A stretch of DNA of 64,000 nt from Hofstenia miamia (Eukaryota > Xenacoelomorpha > Acoela). Below the pieces are notes generated by a model. That model was not told the origin of the DNA and did no database searches. It saw only the letters and a program-made list of their open reading frames with translations. Location: NCBI GenBank assembly GCA_004352715.1, contig SCFE01000035.1, positions 1,051,573 through 1,115,572 on the forward strand, in the 5' to 3' direction. The number at the start of each line of letters is the position of its first letter. Position 1 is the stretch's first letter. The translations under genes and the position numbers were made by a program. Positions 1 to 11,916 of the stretch are shown one piece after another.

Positions 1-327
1 CACTGAGCTAAAGTAAGGTACACATAATTAGTTCCGGTTGAGCTGAGGTGGTGCTGTGGATTCAACCATCATTCATGAAGGAGGGGAGCTGTCTTGTGGA
101 GATCGGCTTCGGGCAGTAGCCCATAGAAGAACTGAAGAGGAAACGTCATACGACTCCGTCACCTAAACAGTGATAGTCAATGCTCAATTATTTAATTAAC
201 ATAACTAGTTAATAAGAGAGAAAAGTTTGACGGTTTAACAACTTGGTAACTCCTCACCCGCAATTTACCAAGTGCTAATTATCAGTAATAATACACGGCG
301 CAAATAGGCCAGGTGGAGGATGTTACA
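1..327 (+). repeat. LTR type I, 3' part
   Basis: This is the right-hand part of a long terminal repeat cut by the window edge. It ends in GGAGGATGTTACA, the same end as the complete solo copy at 8500-9233, and its body (GTTGAGCTGAGGTGGTGCTG and the following bases) matches the inverted copy at 10211-10916. It keeps many CG dinucleotides and so looks young. It abuts element A, whose protease-to-RT coding remnant starts just after it, so it is probably an insertion into A. The other end is outside the window and no target duplication can be tested. Confidence 0.8.
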
Positions 328-1500
328 TGTGTACCTGGAGGCAAGACTGGAGCTGTGGTATTTTCTGAAAACAACTTTAATGGGGATGTCATGGTTGCTG
401 GACAAATGGGGAAATATTATAAAGGTGTTACTTTCTCCCCTGATTTGTGCCATGTCTGATGTGGCAAGACATATGTTACAATCTTGAACAGCATTAAATT
501 CCCTGTCTGATTTAATACTTCACAATTAGAAATAGTGGCTGTACCAGTCTGAGTCAAGAGTCTAAATACAGCATGCCTTCCCGTATGTATAGCCATTCAT
601 GATCTCAAAGAGCCAGCAAGTCCAGTAAGAATTCCTAGTGTGACAAAGGATACCCATCCCCACCTCACAAAGGCAGAACAGAGGTTGCTAATAACAGTAC
701 TGAAGAGCAAGAATTAAGTTTTTAACTATGGATCCATTAGTGTGGGGAAGGCAATAGGAGAAGAGCACTCCAAAAAGACAAAGCATGATAACCTTATTTG
801 CCTCCCTGTAAGACAAGTGCTGGAAAATTTAAAAACAGAATATGAAATGATATTAAGTGATCTACTTGAGAGCAGAATCATACAAGGGAGCAACAGTCCA
901 TATGCTGCTCCAACTGTCTTTATTAATCAGAGCAAAAAATATTGATTATGTATTCACTTCTGCAAATTAAATGACATGACCATCAAGGATGCTTATCCCC
1001 TTCTGCAGATAAAAGACTTACTATATGATGCCAGCAGATAAAAATTCTTTTCATGCCTTGAACTGTGCAAAGTGTACTGGCAGGTGCCCATGAGACCATC
1101 TGACATAAAAAAACGCTGTATGCATTGTATGAGTGGAAATATATGGCTTTCAGCCTATGGAATGCTCCAGCCACTTTTCAATGCTACATGACAAAAAATC
1201 TCAGGGATAATGCAAATGTGATGTAACCTGGGATCTCAGCTTACATTGATGATATCCTAGTAGCTAGTGATACATTTTCAGAACACCTGTAAAAATTCAA
1301 ACATATGTTAGACTTATTGCAAAAGGCTGGCCTCAAAGTAAATGGAAACAAGTGTGCTTTAGAGCAAACCAAAGTAATCTTCCTGGGACAAGTTATTGAG
1401 CTTGGGAAAATATCAATAAATACAAATGCCAAGGATTTAATCAACAGAATCAAAACACCCAAGAGTAGAAAGGTGTAAAAAGACTTAATTACTATGGGAT
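328..1500 (+). pseudogene. pol: Element A protease-RT linker and reverse transcriptase (broken)
   Basis: Remnant of the Ty3/gypsy reverse transcriptase, which copies element RNA into DNA in a cytoplasmic particle. The longest open piece is 742-945 (67 codons), with the RT entry motif SPYAAPTVF. Further on are KLNDMTIKDAYPL, the 'FSCLELCKVYWQV' block corresponding to the first catalytic aspartate region (here CLELC, so that aspartate appears replaced), a 'NAPATFQCYMTK' block in another frame, and an intact catalytic YIDD box at 1242-1253. Stops and frame changes separate these pieces. The family is certain from motif order; the gene is dead. Confidence 0.85.
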
Positions 1501-2060
1501 GTTTATCCCTGATTTAGTGGAGAAAACAAAGAATATCTCACAATTACTGAAGAAGTCAGTTGAGTTTAAATGGACTTGGGCTGAACAGGAGAACCTAGAA
1601 CAGATAAAACACAAACTAAAGAAGATCCCATCTCTTAATATGCCAGACTACACACAAATTTTTATTGTTGATTGTGATGCCAACAAAGTGGCTATTAGTG
1701 GTGTACTAAGTCAAGTAATAGAAGGCATCAAAAGTCCTGTTTCAATATTTTAGCTGCAAGCTCTCAACAGCTGAGAAAAACTGTGGGGCCACTGAATGTG
1801 AAATGCTGGAATTAGTCAAATCATTGAGAAAATTTCAATACTTTATCCTTGGACGTAATTTTGTAGTGCACACCAACAACAGCACACTTGCTTAGCTAAA
1901 AAAGTACTCAGGAGGCAAATCCAATATAGTAGCTAGGTGGATCAAATATTTAAACAACTTTTCATTCTCCATTCAGCATCAGCCCAGAAGATTGCACCTC
2001 AATGCCAACAATTGGACAGCACTACCCAGCTATGAATGAGATCTTAAGAAATTGGCAGGA
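1499..2060 (+). pseudogene. pol: Element A RNase H (broken)
   Basis: Remnant of the RNase H domain that removes the RNA strand after reverse transcription. The open piece 1499-1753 (84 codons) carries the tether (KSVEFKWTWAEQENLEQIK) and the start of the domain, DYTQIFIVDCDANKVAISG, with the conserved D-C-D-A. Downstream, in shifted frames, come the block equivalent to YTDNS (here TNNST), LKKYSGGKS and RWIKYLNNFSF, and the closing LHLNANNWTALPSYE. A stop at 1753 and others break it. It sits between RT and integrase as expected for Ty3/gypsy. Confidence 0.8.
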
Positions 2061-2379
2061 GAAAAAATTCTGATTGGATTTATTCCTGCCACTGAGTATG
2101 AATTACTCCCTGAAATCAATGCCAAGCAAAATGGAAAAGCCATTCTACCTATCATGGTAGCTGAAGAAATCATAGAAGAAGAAATAATATGCCATCAACA
2201 TCATGACTAGGTATTATGAGAAATAATAAAACAAATCAAATATCCATTCTTCCCTATGGTCCTGATAGTAAATTGATATTTTAAACATTACAACTGGAAA
2301 TTGACTGAAAATGGTCTTCTGTATGCAAAGAGCAGAAATAACAGGCTAGTCATTCCTGAATATTTCTGCTGAGATCTAG

Positions 2380-3070
2380 TATGAAGAGTACATGAAAGAG
2401 CCCATTTAGGTATAATCCAAACAGAAAACACATTCAATACTCACTATGTCACAATAGGAATAAGATCCACAGTAATTGATGTCATTGATAAATGTAAGAA
2501 GTGCCTCTTACAAAATATTAGTCATTTCCCTGAGCAGAGGGCTGAACCTGAGTGTTGACCAGCTGAAAACCCAATGAAATTGTCCATATGGACTTAGAAC
2601 AGTTATCAAAGGATGATGATGGTTTACAGTATCTCTTGGTCATGGTTGATTATTTCACCAAATACGTACAAATAATTCCACTAAGCAGCACTATCACTGA
2701 ACACATAGCAGAAAAAATAGTGAAAGAATGGATTTTAAAAGATGGACCCATGCAGAAACTAGTCTCTGATCAAGGGCCACAATTTGAAAATAATCTCATG
2801 CAAGCCTTAATGAAAGAATTAGAAATAATACATGAGTTCACTGCAGCTTATCATCCCCAGGCAAATGGGTTAGTAGAGCAACTAAACAGAACTCTCATCA
2901 AGCTGATTAGAGTGGCTCTGTCACATGCTGCAGGCAAGCATTGGAAATGAGTAATTGAATTTATTGAATATTTTTACAATACCTCTGTACATTCAACCAT
3001 GAGAGTAAGTCCTTTCAAAGCTATGTTTTGACATGAAGCCCTGACACCATTAGCCATAATGTTTCTGAAT
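2380..3070 (+). pseudogene. pol: Element A integrase, zinc finger and catalytic core (broken)
   Basis: Integrase inserts the DNA copy into the genome. The HHCC zinc finger is visible: H-x3-H in VHERAHLG near 2390 and C-x2-C in DKCKKCLL near 2494. The open piece 2588-2950 (120 codons) is the catalytic core, starting at the first aspartate (MDLEQLSKDD), with the second in VSDQGPQFE and the glutamate in NGLVEQLNRTL, so the D,D,E triad is complete. A stop at 2950 follows KHWK and the core ends in another frame (GVSPFKAMF-like block near 3005-3025). Stops between the zinc finger and the core make it inactive. Confidence 0.85.
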
Positions 3071-3760
3071 TACAATGATATTAGTATGGAAAAATATGTA
3101 TCCTGAATGATCAATGACATGCAGTAAATTCATTTAACTGTATGTCACAATACCAATCAATCCAGTATCAGACAGAAGAATAGTTTTAATAAAAAATTGC
3201 ATGATGAACCCCATAAAAAGGACAATAAGGTTTTTGCTTACTTTTCCTGTCCTGTTACTGAGCACAATCAAGTGTGAAAATTGGCAACTAATTGACAGGG
3301 TCCATTTACTATAGAGAAGGTGCTTGATCACAACACTTACACATTAAATAACAGTAAAACAGTACAATTTTAAAGGCTTAAATGAGCAGTAAAAGATACT
3401 GAGAATGTAATTATAGATGATAATACTCAGTTTACATTAGTTGGCAATGGTATCAATATTTATGAAAAATATGAAAATTTAACTGATTTTTCAGAGGAGG
3501 ATTTTTCTGATACTAAGTTTTATGAAAGCAGTATCAATAATACGGAATTATATAATATATGTGTATTGCCCCAGAGAAGGGTTAGAGAGAAACAACCTCT
3601 TGATCCCAACATTTGGGACCTTAACCTTATAACTCCATTTAGGAATGACACCCAAAAAGAAAAAACTAGAATCACCAGCTCCACACCACAATCCTTCTGG
3701 AAAGTGAAAAGGAAGATGGTAAGTAGAACAGATGTTGCCAATACCTCGACTGCTTGATGA
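3071..3760 (+). pseudogene. pol: Element A integrase C-terminal GPY/F module and linker
   Basis: This stretch corresponds to the end of integrase. Near 3300 the translation QGPFTIEKVLDHNTYTLNN matches the GPY/F module of Ty3/gypsy integrases and lines up with SGPYMITQVLPNNEYMLNN in element C (29433-29490). Upstream is a basic stretch equivalent to the NKKIYGHAHKLGD region of C. At 3566-3757 an open piece holds REKQPLDPNIWDLNLITPF, matching the RDKYIYEPETWDINLLSEF segment of C that leads into the ORF3 linker. Several stops interrupt it. Confidence 0.7.
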
Positions 3761-4149
3761 GGCACATGATCAAAAAAGGGGACAACATGAAAGTGCTGAG
3801 GAGATTTTGACCTCATGTGTGTGAAGATTGGCCCATGACTAGGAGAGGAGACAGCAGCAGAAATGTCCCAATCTTACTACTGCATATAGAGAAGAGTGTC
3901 CCCATGAGTTTGAGAAGAGCTGGCACCTAAAAATGACTCAAAATTGTGCACCCTTTTAGTGAAATACAAAATGTAAATACCCCCCAAATGAGTGACTCAA
4001 TAGCCCCTTCAAACTCTTTAAGTTCTTCTACAGCTACATCAACTATTTGATCAAGGAAAGTGGAGGATTGCAAGAAAAATGTTGAAGATGGGTTATGAAA
4101 TCCTTTACCCATTCTTTATAGCTACATGCTAAGCCACCCATTTTATCTG

Positions 4150-6460
4150 AGATAATATATCTGAAGAAACTCAAAACAAGTTGTGATGGACATACAACAA
4201 CAAGAACCTCATATGCTCCATCAATATGATTCCATTTGTTCTGGATGCTGAATGCTGACCAAAAATTAACAGAATTATATGCTATGATTCTAAAATGTGT
4301 GAATGATTAAGTAGACACTATTGGAGAAGCACTGTACATACCTCCTTTAATAAAGATTTCAACATAAAATACTTATGCCAGTTTTTAAATAATGGAAACA
4401 CAATCAAAAAATTCAAATGTGTAAACATAGATTTTCCCAACCTACTAGTCATCTATTTTTTTTGAGTGAATGAAGTAAAAAATGAGAAAATTATGAAACA
4501 GATCAAAATTGCCTATCACATAGCAAAAGTTGAAAAAATATGATTATTTATGATCTTAAGAGAGCAATATAAAGAGGAAATACCAGAACCAGTCTAAAGC
4601 TTGCATTTCCATATGGAAAATTTCATCATATTATATCATGAAGGTTACTGCCCCATCCCAATGTACCATACAAATATAATCTCCATCACCAAAAGCTAAT
4701 AATCAACACCATACTACAAGCTCAAATGTTGGAATTAACAGATCCAAACACCTATTGTTAATTAGAGTGACTGATATACAGGCCAGCTTCACATTTGCTC
4801 AAAGTTCAGAGACATTAAAAGAAATACACAAAATATGGAATAAACTCAAAGCCAAAAGAACCCCAAGTCTGATTGGCACATTTTGGACATTAAAAGCCCT
4901 GCCACACAATATCATAGATTGGTAGAAAGAACACTGCAAGAAATTAAGATCTCATATGATACCCAAGACCAGAAAAACTATAAAGAATGCCTATTTCCCA
5001 AAAGAAATACACCAGATATACACAAAATCCTAACATAACACTCCCAAACAAAGTTCTCCATTTTCCATTCAGATAATGCTCCCTTAAGCATAAAACAGCT
5101 CATTGAGAGATTACCTGGCTCCACAACCAAGTTTTTAGAAATACTAAAAGTCAACTGTGTTCTGGAGAGAATAGAAATTCTTATTAATCTTTAGTGATTA
5201 TCATATCCAGAATGTGGCCAGTTCATTGAATCTGCAAGACACATTAGCAAAGAAGGGAAAATCATCCCTATTGTCATATTAGACCAGGTCATGTGTACAC
5301 TGGAAAATTCTTCAAAGAAGAAGAACTTAGAGGAACATTGCCTGTGCAGTTGTCCTCCTCAATCAGGGAATTAATTTTAAAGAGTCAATCTAGAGAAGTT
5401 CAGAGGACCCCTAACACCTCCTCAGCCAACACCCCAATGGTTGATTACAGAAAACAAGCAAATACTAATGATTGAACATCACCCTGAAGAATTTACAGAA
5501 GATCTATCAATTCAAGAGAGAGTGCTTGTAGAACAGAACAAGAAAGATGTCCTCAGAATGATGAAATGATGTCTCACTGAGATGTTCAGTAAGGAGGGGT
5601 TAGTCATTCTACAATCACCTGGGCAACAAGTGGCCTTGGATTTGGAATACACTACTGCTTGCATTAAAATCTCTTCTAGTCAGATTGAGGAACTATGAGA
5701 AAATGGACTATGAAATTAGCTTTGGGACATATTGAATGAAGCAAGAATCAATTACCCAGTCAAGATTGGCACCTCTAGCTTATGAGAGAAATCTAGTTTT
5801 AGAGAATTGGAGGATCACATCAACAAGGACAACCTGCTATGTATACCCCCCTGCATTGAGACTCTTCTAGTGCTCTCCAAGTGGAGGGTGAAGAAAGGAA
5901 ATCAAAAGATAGCTGCTCATCTGCCAGATAAATTGAATTTTGCTAGCAATGGACAAGATGAGAAGAGACTGAGCCAAAACTCAGAGCACAAAGAAGTTTG
6001 GGAAAAACTTATCAATGGGGACAACAAGGAGTGTGTGTTTATTGATTGTAAGTAAACTATTAGTGATATTTTTCTGAGAAGTTTGCCAATACATGAACAA
6101 ATGCTGAAGATTTATGAAAAGATCTTACAAACAAGCCTGAGAGTCCTAATACTATTCTAGCCCACAGGAGATTTAATGTGGATCAACAATGTGGAAATGA
6201 TTACCCATTAATATGATGTAATTAAGCAGATAGAGATTATTATGATGTTAAGGGCTGATGTATCTGATACCAACCAGATGACCCTACAACAGGTGTAGGA
6301 GTTCTGTTCATTATTTGTTGATCACACTACCAGGATGGGATCTTTGCAAGAAATGTTTGTCCATTTCTATCCTCAGACTAACAGGCCCAAGGATGCTCAT
6401 ACCTCCAATACTGATTCCTTAACAACTCTGATAATAGCACTCAAATGATTCTGTTTGTAT
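4150..6460 (+). pseudogene. Element A ORF3 remnant, unknown protein
   Basis: Downstream of integrase lies a long, heavily broken reading region that matches ORF3 of elements B, C and D piece by piece and in order. Examples are STVHTSFNKDFN near 4330 against STVHVTFNDNFT in C, VERTLQEIKISYDTQDQKNY near 4925 against VEVALSEINRAYKLNSTKDF, LNEARINYPVKIGTSS near 5735 against LNESKMNYPATIRLAT, FRELEDHI near 5800, and PIHEQMLKIYEKI near 6090 against PIHEQLKEL. The open pieces are 5293-5475 and 5807-6055. I do not recognise a known domain, signal peptide or membrane span. The distant but collinear match argues that the protein was kept by selection in the ancestors of both families. Confidence 0.65.
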
Positions 6461-6723
6461 GAATGGTTCTATGACACATTTACTAGGAGATTAAATAATT
6501 TACATCAAAACTGCCCAATTAGCTCAAGGCTCCCTACTTTAAATTTTTTCAGATTAATGTGTTGAAATAGTGACACAGAGAGAAGTTTTAATGCAAGTCA
6601 CTAGAAGGCCTTAATATGCTGAAGTCCAGAATTGGTAAGGAGTCCTCACAATAGAAATGATTACTGCTACTGAGAAGATAGTTTCAGGGCCTGCTCTCTA
6701 CCTATTGCTGCCAAATTAAATTG

Positions 6724-6736
6724 AGCAAAGGGGGCA
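6724..6736 (+). promoter_or_regulatory. Polypurine tract of element A
   Basis: GAGCAAAGGGGGCA-like purine run directly before the TGTAGAG start of the 3' LTR. In LTR retrotransposons this tract resists RNase H and primes plus-strand DNA synthesis. Its position at the LTR edge fixes the LTR start. Confidence 0.7.
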
Positions 6737-7183
6737 TGTAGAGTCACTCAGGGACTTTATGCCTATATTTTAATTGATTTTGTAATTTGTAATGACATTG
6801 ACATGATGTAACCATTTATTTCAAGTTTAGTTTGTGATGATTGTTTAGTGTCCTCTTGCTTTGGTGTTATGTAGTATTATTGCTCAATTCAATTTGCAAG
6901 GGAAACATGATCTCATGATATTATGTTGTAAACAAAGGCAGGTAATACTTTACAATATATAAAACTGAGAAACAATGTAGAAATTGTTCAATAGAGTTTA
7001 TCTAGCCTCAACTTCATTTATTTTTTATTCTTATTTTTCCTTTTTGATTTATGATGTTTACAAATAATTATTGTGTAAGTTCCAGCAACAATTTGGGAGT
7101 ACTTCTACAAGTGGATCACATTATGTCATGTGTACAGTTATGTGTAGAAATAATAAATCTTTTGTTTGATTGCAACAAGTACA
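6737..7183 (+). repeat. 3' LTR of element A (type III)
   Basis: Starts TGTAGAGTCACTCAGGGAC right after the polypurine tract and tentatively ends at ...CAACAAGTACA, giving about 447 bp with TGT/ACA ends. A TATA-like TATATAAAAC lies at 6956 and an AATAAA polyadenylation signal near 7153. The same blocks, in the same order, recur inverted at 40097-40577 (GAGTGACTCTACA, TTTCTCAGT..., CTACACATAACTGTA), which supports the boundaries. The right boundary is less sure than the left. Confidence 0.65.
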
Positions 7184-7446
7184 TGCACTGATAATTTAAG
7201 TAGTATGAGACAAAGGCAAGGAGGTCTCATTGGGACACCTATGACTATTGCCATGTGGAAATGAAGCAATTTTATTGGACGCCATCTAGTGATGAAATAT
7301 TTTTGACAAAACTAAATTGAACAAATTGATTTTTTGACGAAGTTTTATTTTTGATTTTTAGGATTTATGCAGACTGATATTTTTTATCACAAATTTCACT
7401 TATGACGTCTTTGTTGTAACAATGTTTAAACATGCAATGCTGTGTT
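7184..7446. other. Flank between elements A and B, no gene seen
   Basis: AT-rich DNA with no coding signal that I can support. It separates the type III LTR from the broken right end of element B, where B ORF3 stops matching C near 7505. It may be the original target DNA of one of the two elements. Confidence 0.5.
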
Positions 7447-10018
7447 TCAAGGAAAATAATTCATAGATCCAAAACCCCAAAAAAGACATGTTATTTGCAT
7501 TAGAGCTGCTCTGGAAATTGGCAGCCTCAATTCTTGTTCTTGTGTTGTGAAAATTGCTAGAATCCATGCTGAGGTTCTAAATCTTATCTCTGGGGCACTC
7601 TTCTCTTTGAACAACTTATTTTTAAAATCTTTCATTGAGTTCAATTCATATGCTCTGTTGATCTCTGACAGTGCCACTTCAACCATTTTATGGTATTTTC
7701 TCAATGGGGCCTCAATGTGTATCTCTGGCCATTTTTCTTCTGTTTTCTTCTGTAGCTTCATCTTGTTCCATATTTCTTGTATTCTCTTTATGTGTTCCTG
7801 CCTTTGCATGAGGCTGCACTTGATGAATAGTGTGTTTGCCTTTTCTATGCCCTCTGCATGCATTGTCATTTCTATTGTTTTCACCTGTTTGAATAAATCA
7901 ATGGCTATACATGGGTCTACCATTAATCTACAATAGGCTACCCAGTAGTCAATCTGTAGGTCTAAGCAAATTAATTCCACGACTTTTGCTTCCATTGTTA
8001 ATTTCTCCCATAAGAACACGTTTTCTACCTGTATCTCTAATTCTCTCAGGAATGGTGGTAATTCTGTGACTGTTGTTCTTCCAATGATTACTACTCTTAT
8101 GCCCTGCACTCTAGCCATTCTTAAGGTTTGGTCTAGGTGCTTCTCCAAATTTTTGTTATACTCTTTTTCCTTTAGGATGTGAATAATCATGAGGTTATCT
8201 TTATCAATGTTAATTTCCAGTATTTTTGCAATCTGGTCTATATATGCCATGATTGCTTGGGCTGTTTCCAATGTGAAATTGTCATCAAAGGTGACGTGAA
8301 CCATGCTGCACATATATGGTCGTTCTACCATCTTGTCTAGTTCTCTCTGATAGCTTATAATCATATTGACCATTGATCTTTCCTGTGCATCGAGTACTAT
8401 CAGTAGATTGCTGCCCTCTGTCTTTGCTATCTTTTGTATGTGACTCTTGGTTTCCAGTGACAGTTTTTGATATGCATTAGTTCTCATTTTTGTTGTTCCT
8501 GTAGCATCATCCAAAAGCAACTAAGCTGCAAGCAAAGAACAACGTCGAATGATTAATAATAATTAGAATTGATTGTAAAATTTAGTTAATGATCTTAGTT
8601 ATTTTGTAAGATGCAACTAAGCCTCAATATTGTTCAAATTAAGAAAACTTGTTAGCAGATCAAGAAACATTTGACAAATTAAATTGAGCGAAATAACGCT
8701 TACGTAGGAACAGCCATATTGGCAGACGAATCATTTGAAATTTAAAATCAGCAGGTACTTTTGTAGAAATTTTATAAATAGCATTGATTCAACCATAATT
8801 TTGATGAACAATAAATTCTTCGGAGTTTATTTAATTTTCATTCTACTCTTATCTGGTTTGATTATTTAATAAAATGTGCAGCTAGGCAAGTTGTGTCGAG
8901 TAGTGGCTGGAATCCATCACGGGATCGATTCTAGGGTCTTTGTGCCAGTCACGAAACCGCACTTATGTTATGGTTAGGAGTTTTTCGATTCTTGCCTAGT
9001 CTGACTATCGATCAATACATGTATGAAATAATTAATGCCTGAAACGACTGGATAGTCGACACTTAGGGATATATATATATATGTTCTTAATTGTAGGAGA
9101 CTTGACTATAATTGACCTGATAAATGACCTTACATGTACTATAAACAACCTGGTAACTCCTCACCCGCAATTTACCGAGTACTCATTATCAGTAATTAGA
9201 CACGGCGCAATAAGCTAGGTGGAGGATGTTACAGTTCCCATGAAGTAGGGGTGCAGGGTTTCCCCATCTATTTTCAACATCCTCTTCTCTCTATCTTTTG
9301 AATGCACTGTTCTTTCAGATGTGCTATTGGAGGGGGCGTGTAGCTGTTTAATCTGTAATGGTCTACTGGTGCTCAGCTCACCATCAAGTGAGTCCATGAT
9401 GATCATTTCAACTGAGTTGCCCTCAAATCAGCTCACAGTTGGCACTTTTGGCAATTGATCAGTTGTGGGTTCCATCAATATGTCAGCCTTGAATTGCTTT
9501 CATATATGCACAGTTCTTCACCCACTCTTATCTTCCCCTGGAACCCCAATGGTCACACTGCCCTTGAATTGGCAAGGTGGACTGGAGGGAAGGTTGTGCT
9601 GCTTTTTGTCAGTTCTCTGCATGCCCTCGAATTGGTTGTGCAGATCTATGGGATGTTCACTAGTTCTCTGCTTGCCCTTGAATCAGCTGTGCAGAACTCC
9701 AGTGGGAGAGGCATTGTGTTGTTTGGTCTCCCTGCCCTCAAATTGGCCTTGGGGACTACTAGGACGCCTTCTCACTCTGCACCTCTGATTAGTCATGGGT
9801 TGGTTCTCATCCCTTCTGTCTTCTGTTGGACTGTCTTTGTATCCTTCTCTGTGGGTTTGACATTGTCATCTCCTCAGGTCTTCAGGTTCAGCACACTCTC
9901 TCCCTCAATGGCTGTTGCATCTTTTTCGATTTTCCTAAATTCAGACAATAAGTTTATATCCCATATTTCAGGGTCATATATATATTTATCTCTTGCTGTG
10001 AATCTTGGCAGCTCTTAG
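7447..10018 (-). pseudogene. Element B ORF3, split by a solo LTR
   Basis: The protein of unknown function downstream of integrase, in two parts around the LTR at 8500-9233: 10018-9234 (linker with repeated R/Q/stop-F-K/E-G motifs, then KDREKRMLKIDGETLHPYFM) and 8499-7447. The second part is one open frame of about 350 codons: KMRTNAYQKLSLETKSHIQK, NLLIVLDAQERSMVNMIISY, TVTELPPFLRELEIQVENVF, then a charged, helix-prone C-terminal half with KYHKMVEVALSEINRAYEL. It matches element C codon for codon over most of this length, up to LRLPISRA, after which the sequence changes to unrelated DNA. No signal peptide, no membrane span, no known motif. The insertion and 3' truncation make it a pseudogene, though the open stretch is remarkably clean. 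Confidence 0.7.
8500..9233 (+). repeat. Solo LTR type I inside element B ORF3, 5-bp target duplication
   Basis: Starts TGTAGCATCATCC and ends GGAGGATGTTACA (imperfect inverted ends). It is flanked by the 5-bp duplication GTTCC at 8495-8499 and 9234-9238, and its removal restores the B ORF3 reading frame as seen in C. TATAAATAG at 8773-8781 is the likely TATA box. It is shorter than the inverted copy at 10211 because an internal block (the part with GTTGAGCTGAGGTGG) is missing. CG dinucleotides are well kept, so the insertion is recent relative to B. Confidence 0.9.
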
Positions 10019-10210
10019 TCAATGCCTTCCTCTGGCAGACTATCTAATTCATTCATATCATATATAACCTCATTATCATTAATGCGACTTATTTTAAACT
10101 CAGCATTTCCATTTAATATCAAATGTTTGATATCTGCTGTCGCCCATTTCAAATTTTGGAAGTGCAGTAATCTGTCATTGTTCAACATGTACTCATTAAT
10201 TGGTAATACT
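10015..10210 (-). pseudogene. pol: Element B integrase tail fragment
   Basis: About 65 codons, beginning at TQVLPINEYMLNNDRLLHFQ and continuing KWATADIKHLILNGNAEFK to a stop at 10015. It matches 29452-29645 of element C, the end of the GPY/F module and the first part of the tail. It is cut off from the rest of integrase by the inverted type I LTR that begins at 10211. Joining to ORF3 is in another frame. Confidence 0.75.
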
Positions 10211-10916
10211 TGTGTAACATCCTCCACCTAGCTTATTACGCCATGTCTGATTACTGATAATGAGTGCTTAGTAATTCGCGGGTGAGGTGTTACCACATTG
10301 TCGAACCATCAGACTATCCTCTATTATTAACTAGTTATGTTAATAAAATGATTGAGTATTCACTATCACTGTTTAGGTGACGAAGTGGTCAGATGTTTCC
10401 TCTTCAGTTCTTCTGTGGGCCACTGCCCGAAGCCAATCTCCACAACACAGCTCCTCCTCTTCTACAACGATGGTTGAATCCACAGCACCACCTCAGCTCA
10501 ACTGGAATTAGTTATGTGTACCTTAGTTAGCTTAGTGCATGCACCCAAGTAAAGTTGTAACTGACTTAAACTCAATATTTGTAGAGTGTTTGTTGTTTTG
10601 ATTTAATAAAGCAACCGGGCGTTGACACTAACTGCATAACATTAAAAGTAGCCATTACCACAAAACTATCAGCTTAATTGTTTAAGTAATAATATTGCAG
10701 TTTCCTATACCTACATTTACTAATACTACATGTAAAGTCATTTATTAGGTCAATTATCGTCCGGTCTCCTACATTTAAGAATATATAAATATCCCTAGGT
10801 GTCGACTTTCCAATCGTTTCAAGCATTGATTATTTAATACATGTAGTGAACAGTAGTCAGACCAGGCGAGAATCGAAAAACTCCTAACTGTAACTTAAGT
10901 GCGGTTTTGTGACTGG
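10211..10916 (-). repeat. LTR type I inserted in element B integrase, runs into gap
   Basis: Reads TGTAACATCCTCCACCTAGC on the plus strand, the reverse complement of the type I 3' end, and continues through blocks shared with 1-327 (LTR 3' half) and with 8500-9233 (LTR middle: GTGCGGTTTTGTGACTGG) to the N gap at 10917. The LTR start must lie inside the gap. It interrupts the integrase tail of B. The 5-bp duplicate of ACTTG expected on the far side cannot be seen. Confidence 0.85.
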
Positions 10917-11916
10917 NNNNNNNNNNNNNNNNNNNNNNNNNNNNNNNNNNNNNNNNNNNNNNNNNNNNNNNNNNNNNNNNNNNNNNNNNNNNNNNNNNNN
11001 NNNNNNNNNNNNNNNNNNNNNNNNNNNNNNNNNNNNNNNNNNNNNNNNNNNNNNNNNNNNNNNNNNNNNNNNNNNNNNNNNNNNNNNNNNNNNNNNNNNN
11101 NNNNNNNNNNNNNNNNNNNNNNNNNNNNNNNNNNNNNNNNNNNNNNNNNNNNNNNNNNNNNNNNNNNNNNNNNNNNNNNNNNNNNNNNNNNNNNNNNNNN
11201 NNNNNNNNNNNNNNNNNNNNNNNNNNNNNNNNNNNNNNNNNNNNNNNNNNNNNNNNNNNNNNNNNNNNNNNNNNNNNNNNNNNNNNNNNNNNNNNNNNNN
11301 NNNNNNNNNNNNNNNNNNNNNNNNNNNNNNNNNNNNNNNNNNNNNNNNNNNNNNNNNNNNNNNNNNNNNNNNNNNNNNNNNNNNNNNNNNNNNNNNNNNN
11401 NNNNNNNNNNNNNNNNNNNNNNNNNNNNNNNNNNNNNNNNNNNNNNNNNNNNNNNNNNNNNNNNNNNNNNNNNNNNNNNNNNNNNNNNNNNNNNNNNNNN
11501 NNNNNNNNNNNNNNNNNNNNNNNNNNNNNNNNNNNNNNNNNNNNNNNNNNNNNNNNNNNNNNNNNNNNNNNNNNNNNNNNNNNNNNNNNNNNNNNNNNNN
11601 NNNNNNNNNNNNNNNNNNNNNNNNNNNNNNNNNNNNNNNNNNNNNNNNNNNNNNNNNNNNNNNNNNNNNNNNNNNNNNNNNNNNNNNNNNNNNNNNNNNN
11701 NNNNNNNNNNNNNNNNNNNNNNNNNNNNNNNNNNNNNNNNNNNNNNNNNNNNNNNNNNNNNNNNNNNNNNNNNNNNNNNNNNNNNNNNNNNNNNNNNNNN
11801 NNNNNNNNNNNNNNNNNNNNNNNNNNNNNNNNNNNNNNNNNNNNNNNNNNNNNNNNNNNNNNNNNNNNNNNNNNNNNNNNNNNNNNNNNNNNNNNNNNNN
11901 NNNNNNNNNNNNNNNN
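10917..11916. other. Assembly gap, 1000 N
   Basis: Exactly 1000 N, a conventional length for an unsized gap. By comparison with element C it should contain about 360 bp of integrase and the start of the type I LTR. Confidence 0.99.

Larger units (their letters stand above)
328..7183 (+). mobile_element. Element A: decayed Ty3/gypsy retrotransposon, 5' truncated
   Basis: An old Ty3/gypsy copy, read left to right: protease-RT linker, reverse transcriptase, RNase H, integrase with GPY/F module, ORF3 remnant, polypurine tract, 3' LTR (type III). Its proteins align throughout with elements B and C but are clearly more distant, so it is a separate family. It has many stops and frameshifts. Gag, protease and the 5' LTR are missing; a type I LTR lies where they should be. 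The element cannot be autonomous. Its LTR type recurs as a solo fragment at 40097-40577. Confidence 0.85.

Noticed and set aside
9455-10018. 187-codon frame on the plus strand
   Set aside because: It is the antisense shadow of the repeat-rich linker of element B ORF3, which is supported on the minus strand by alignment with element C.
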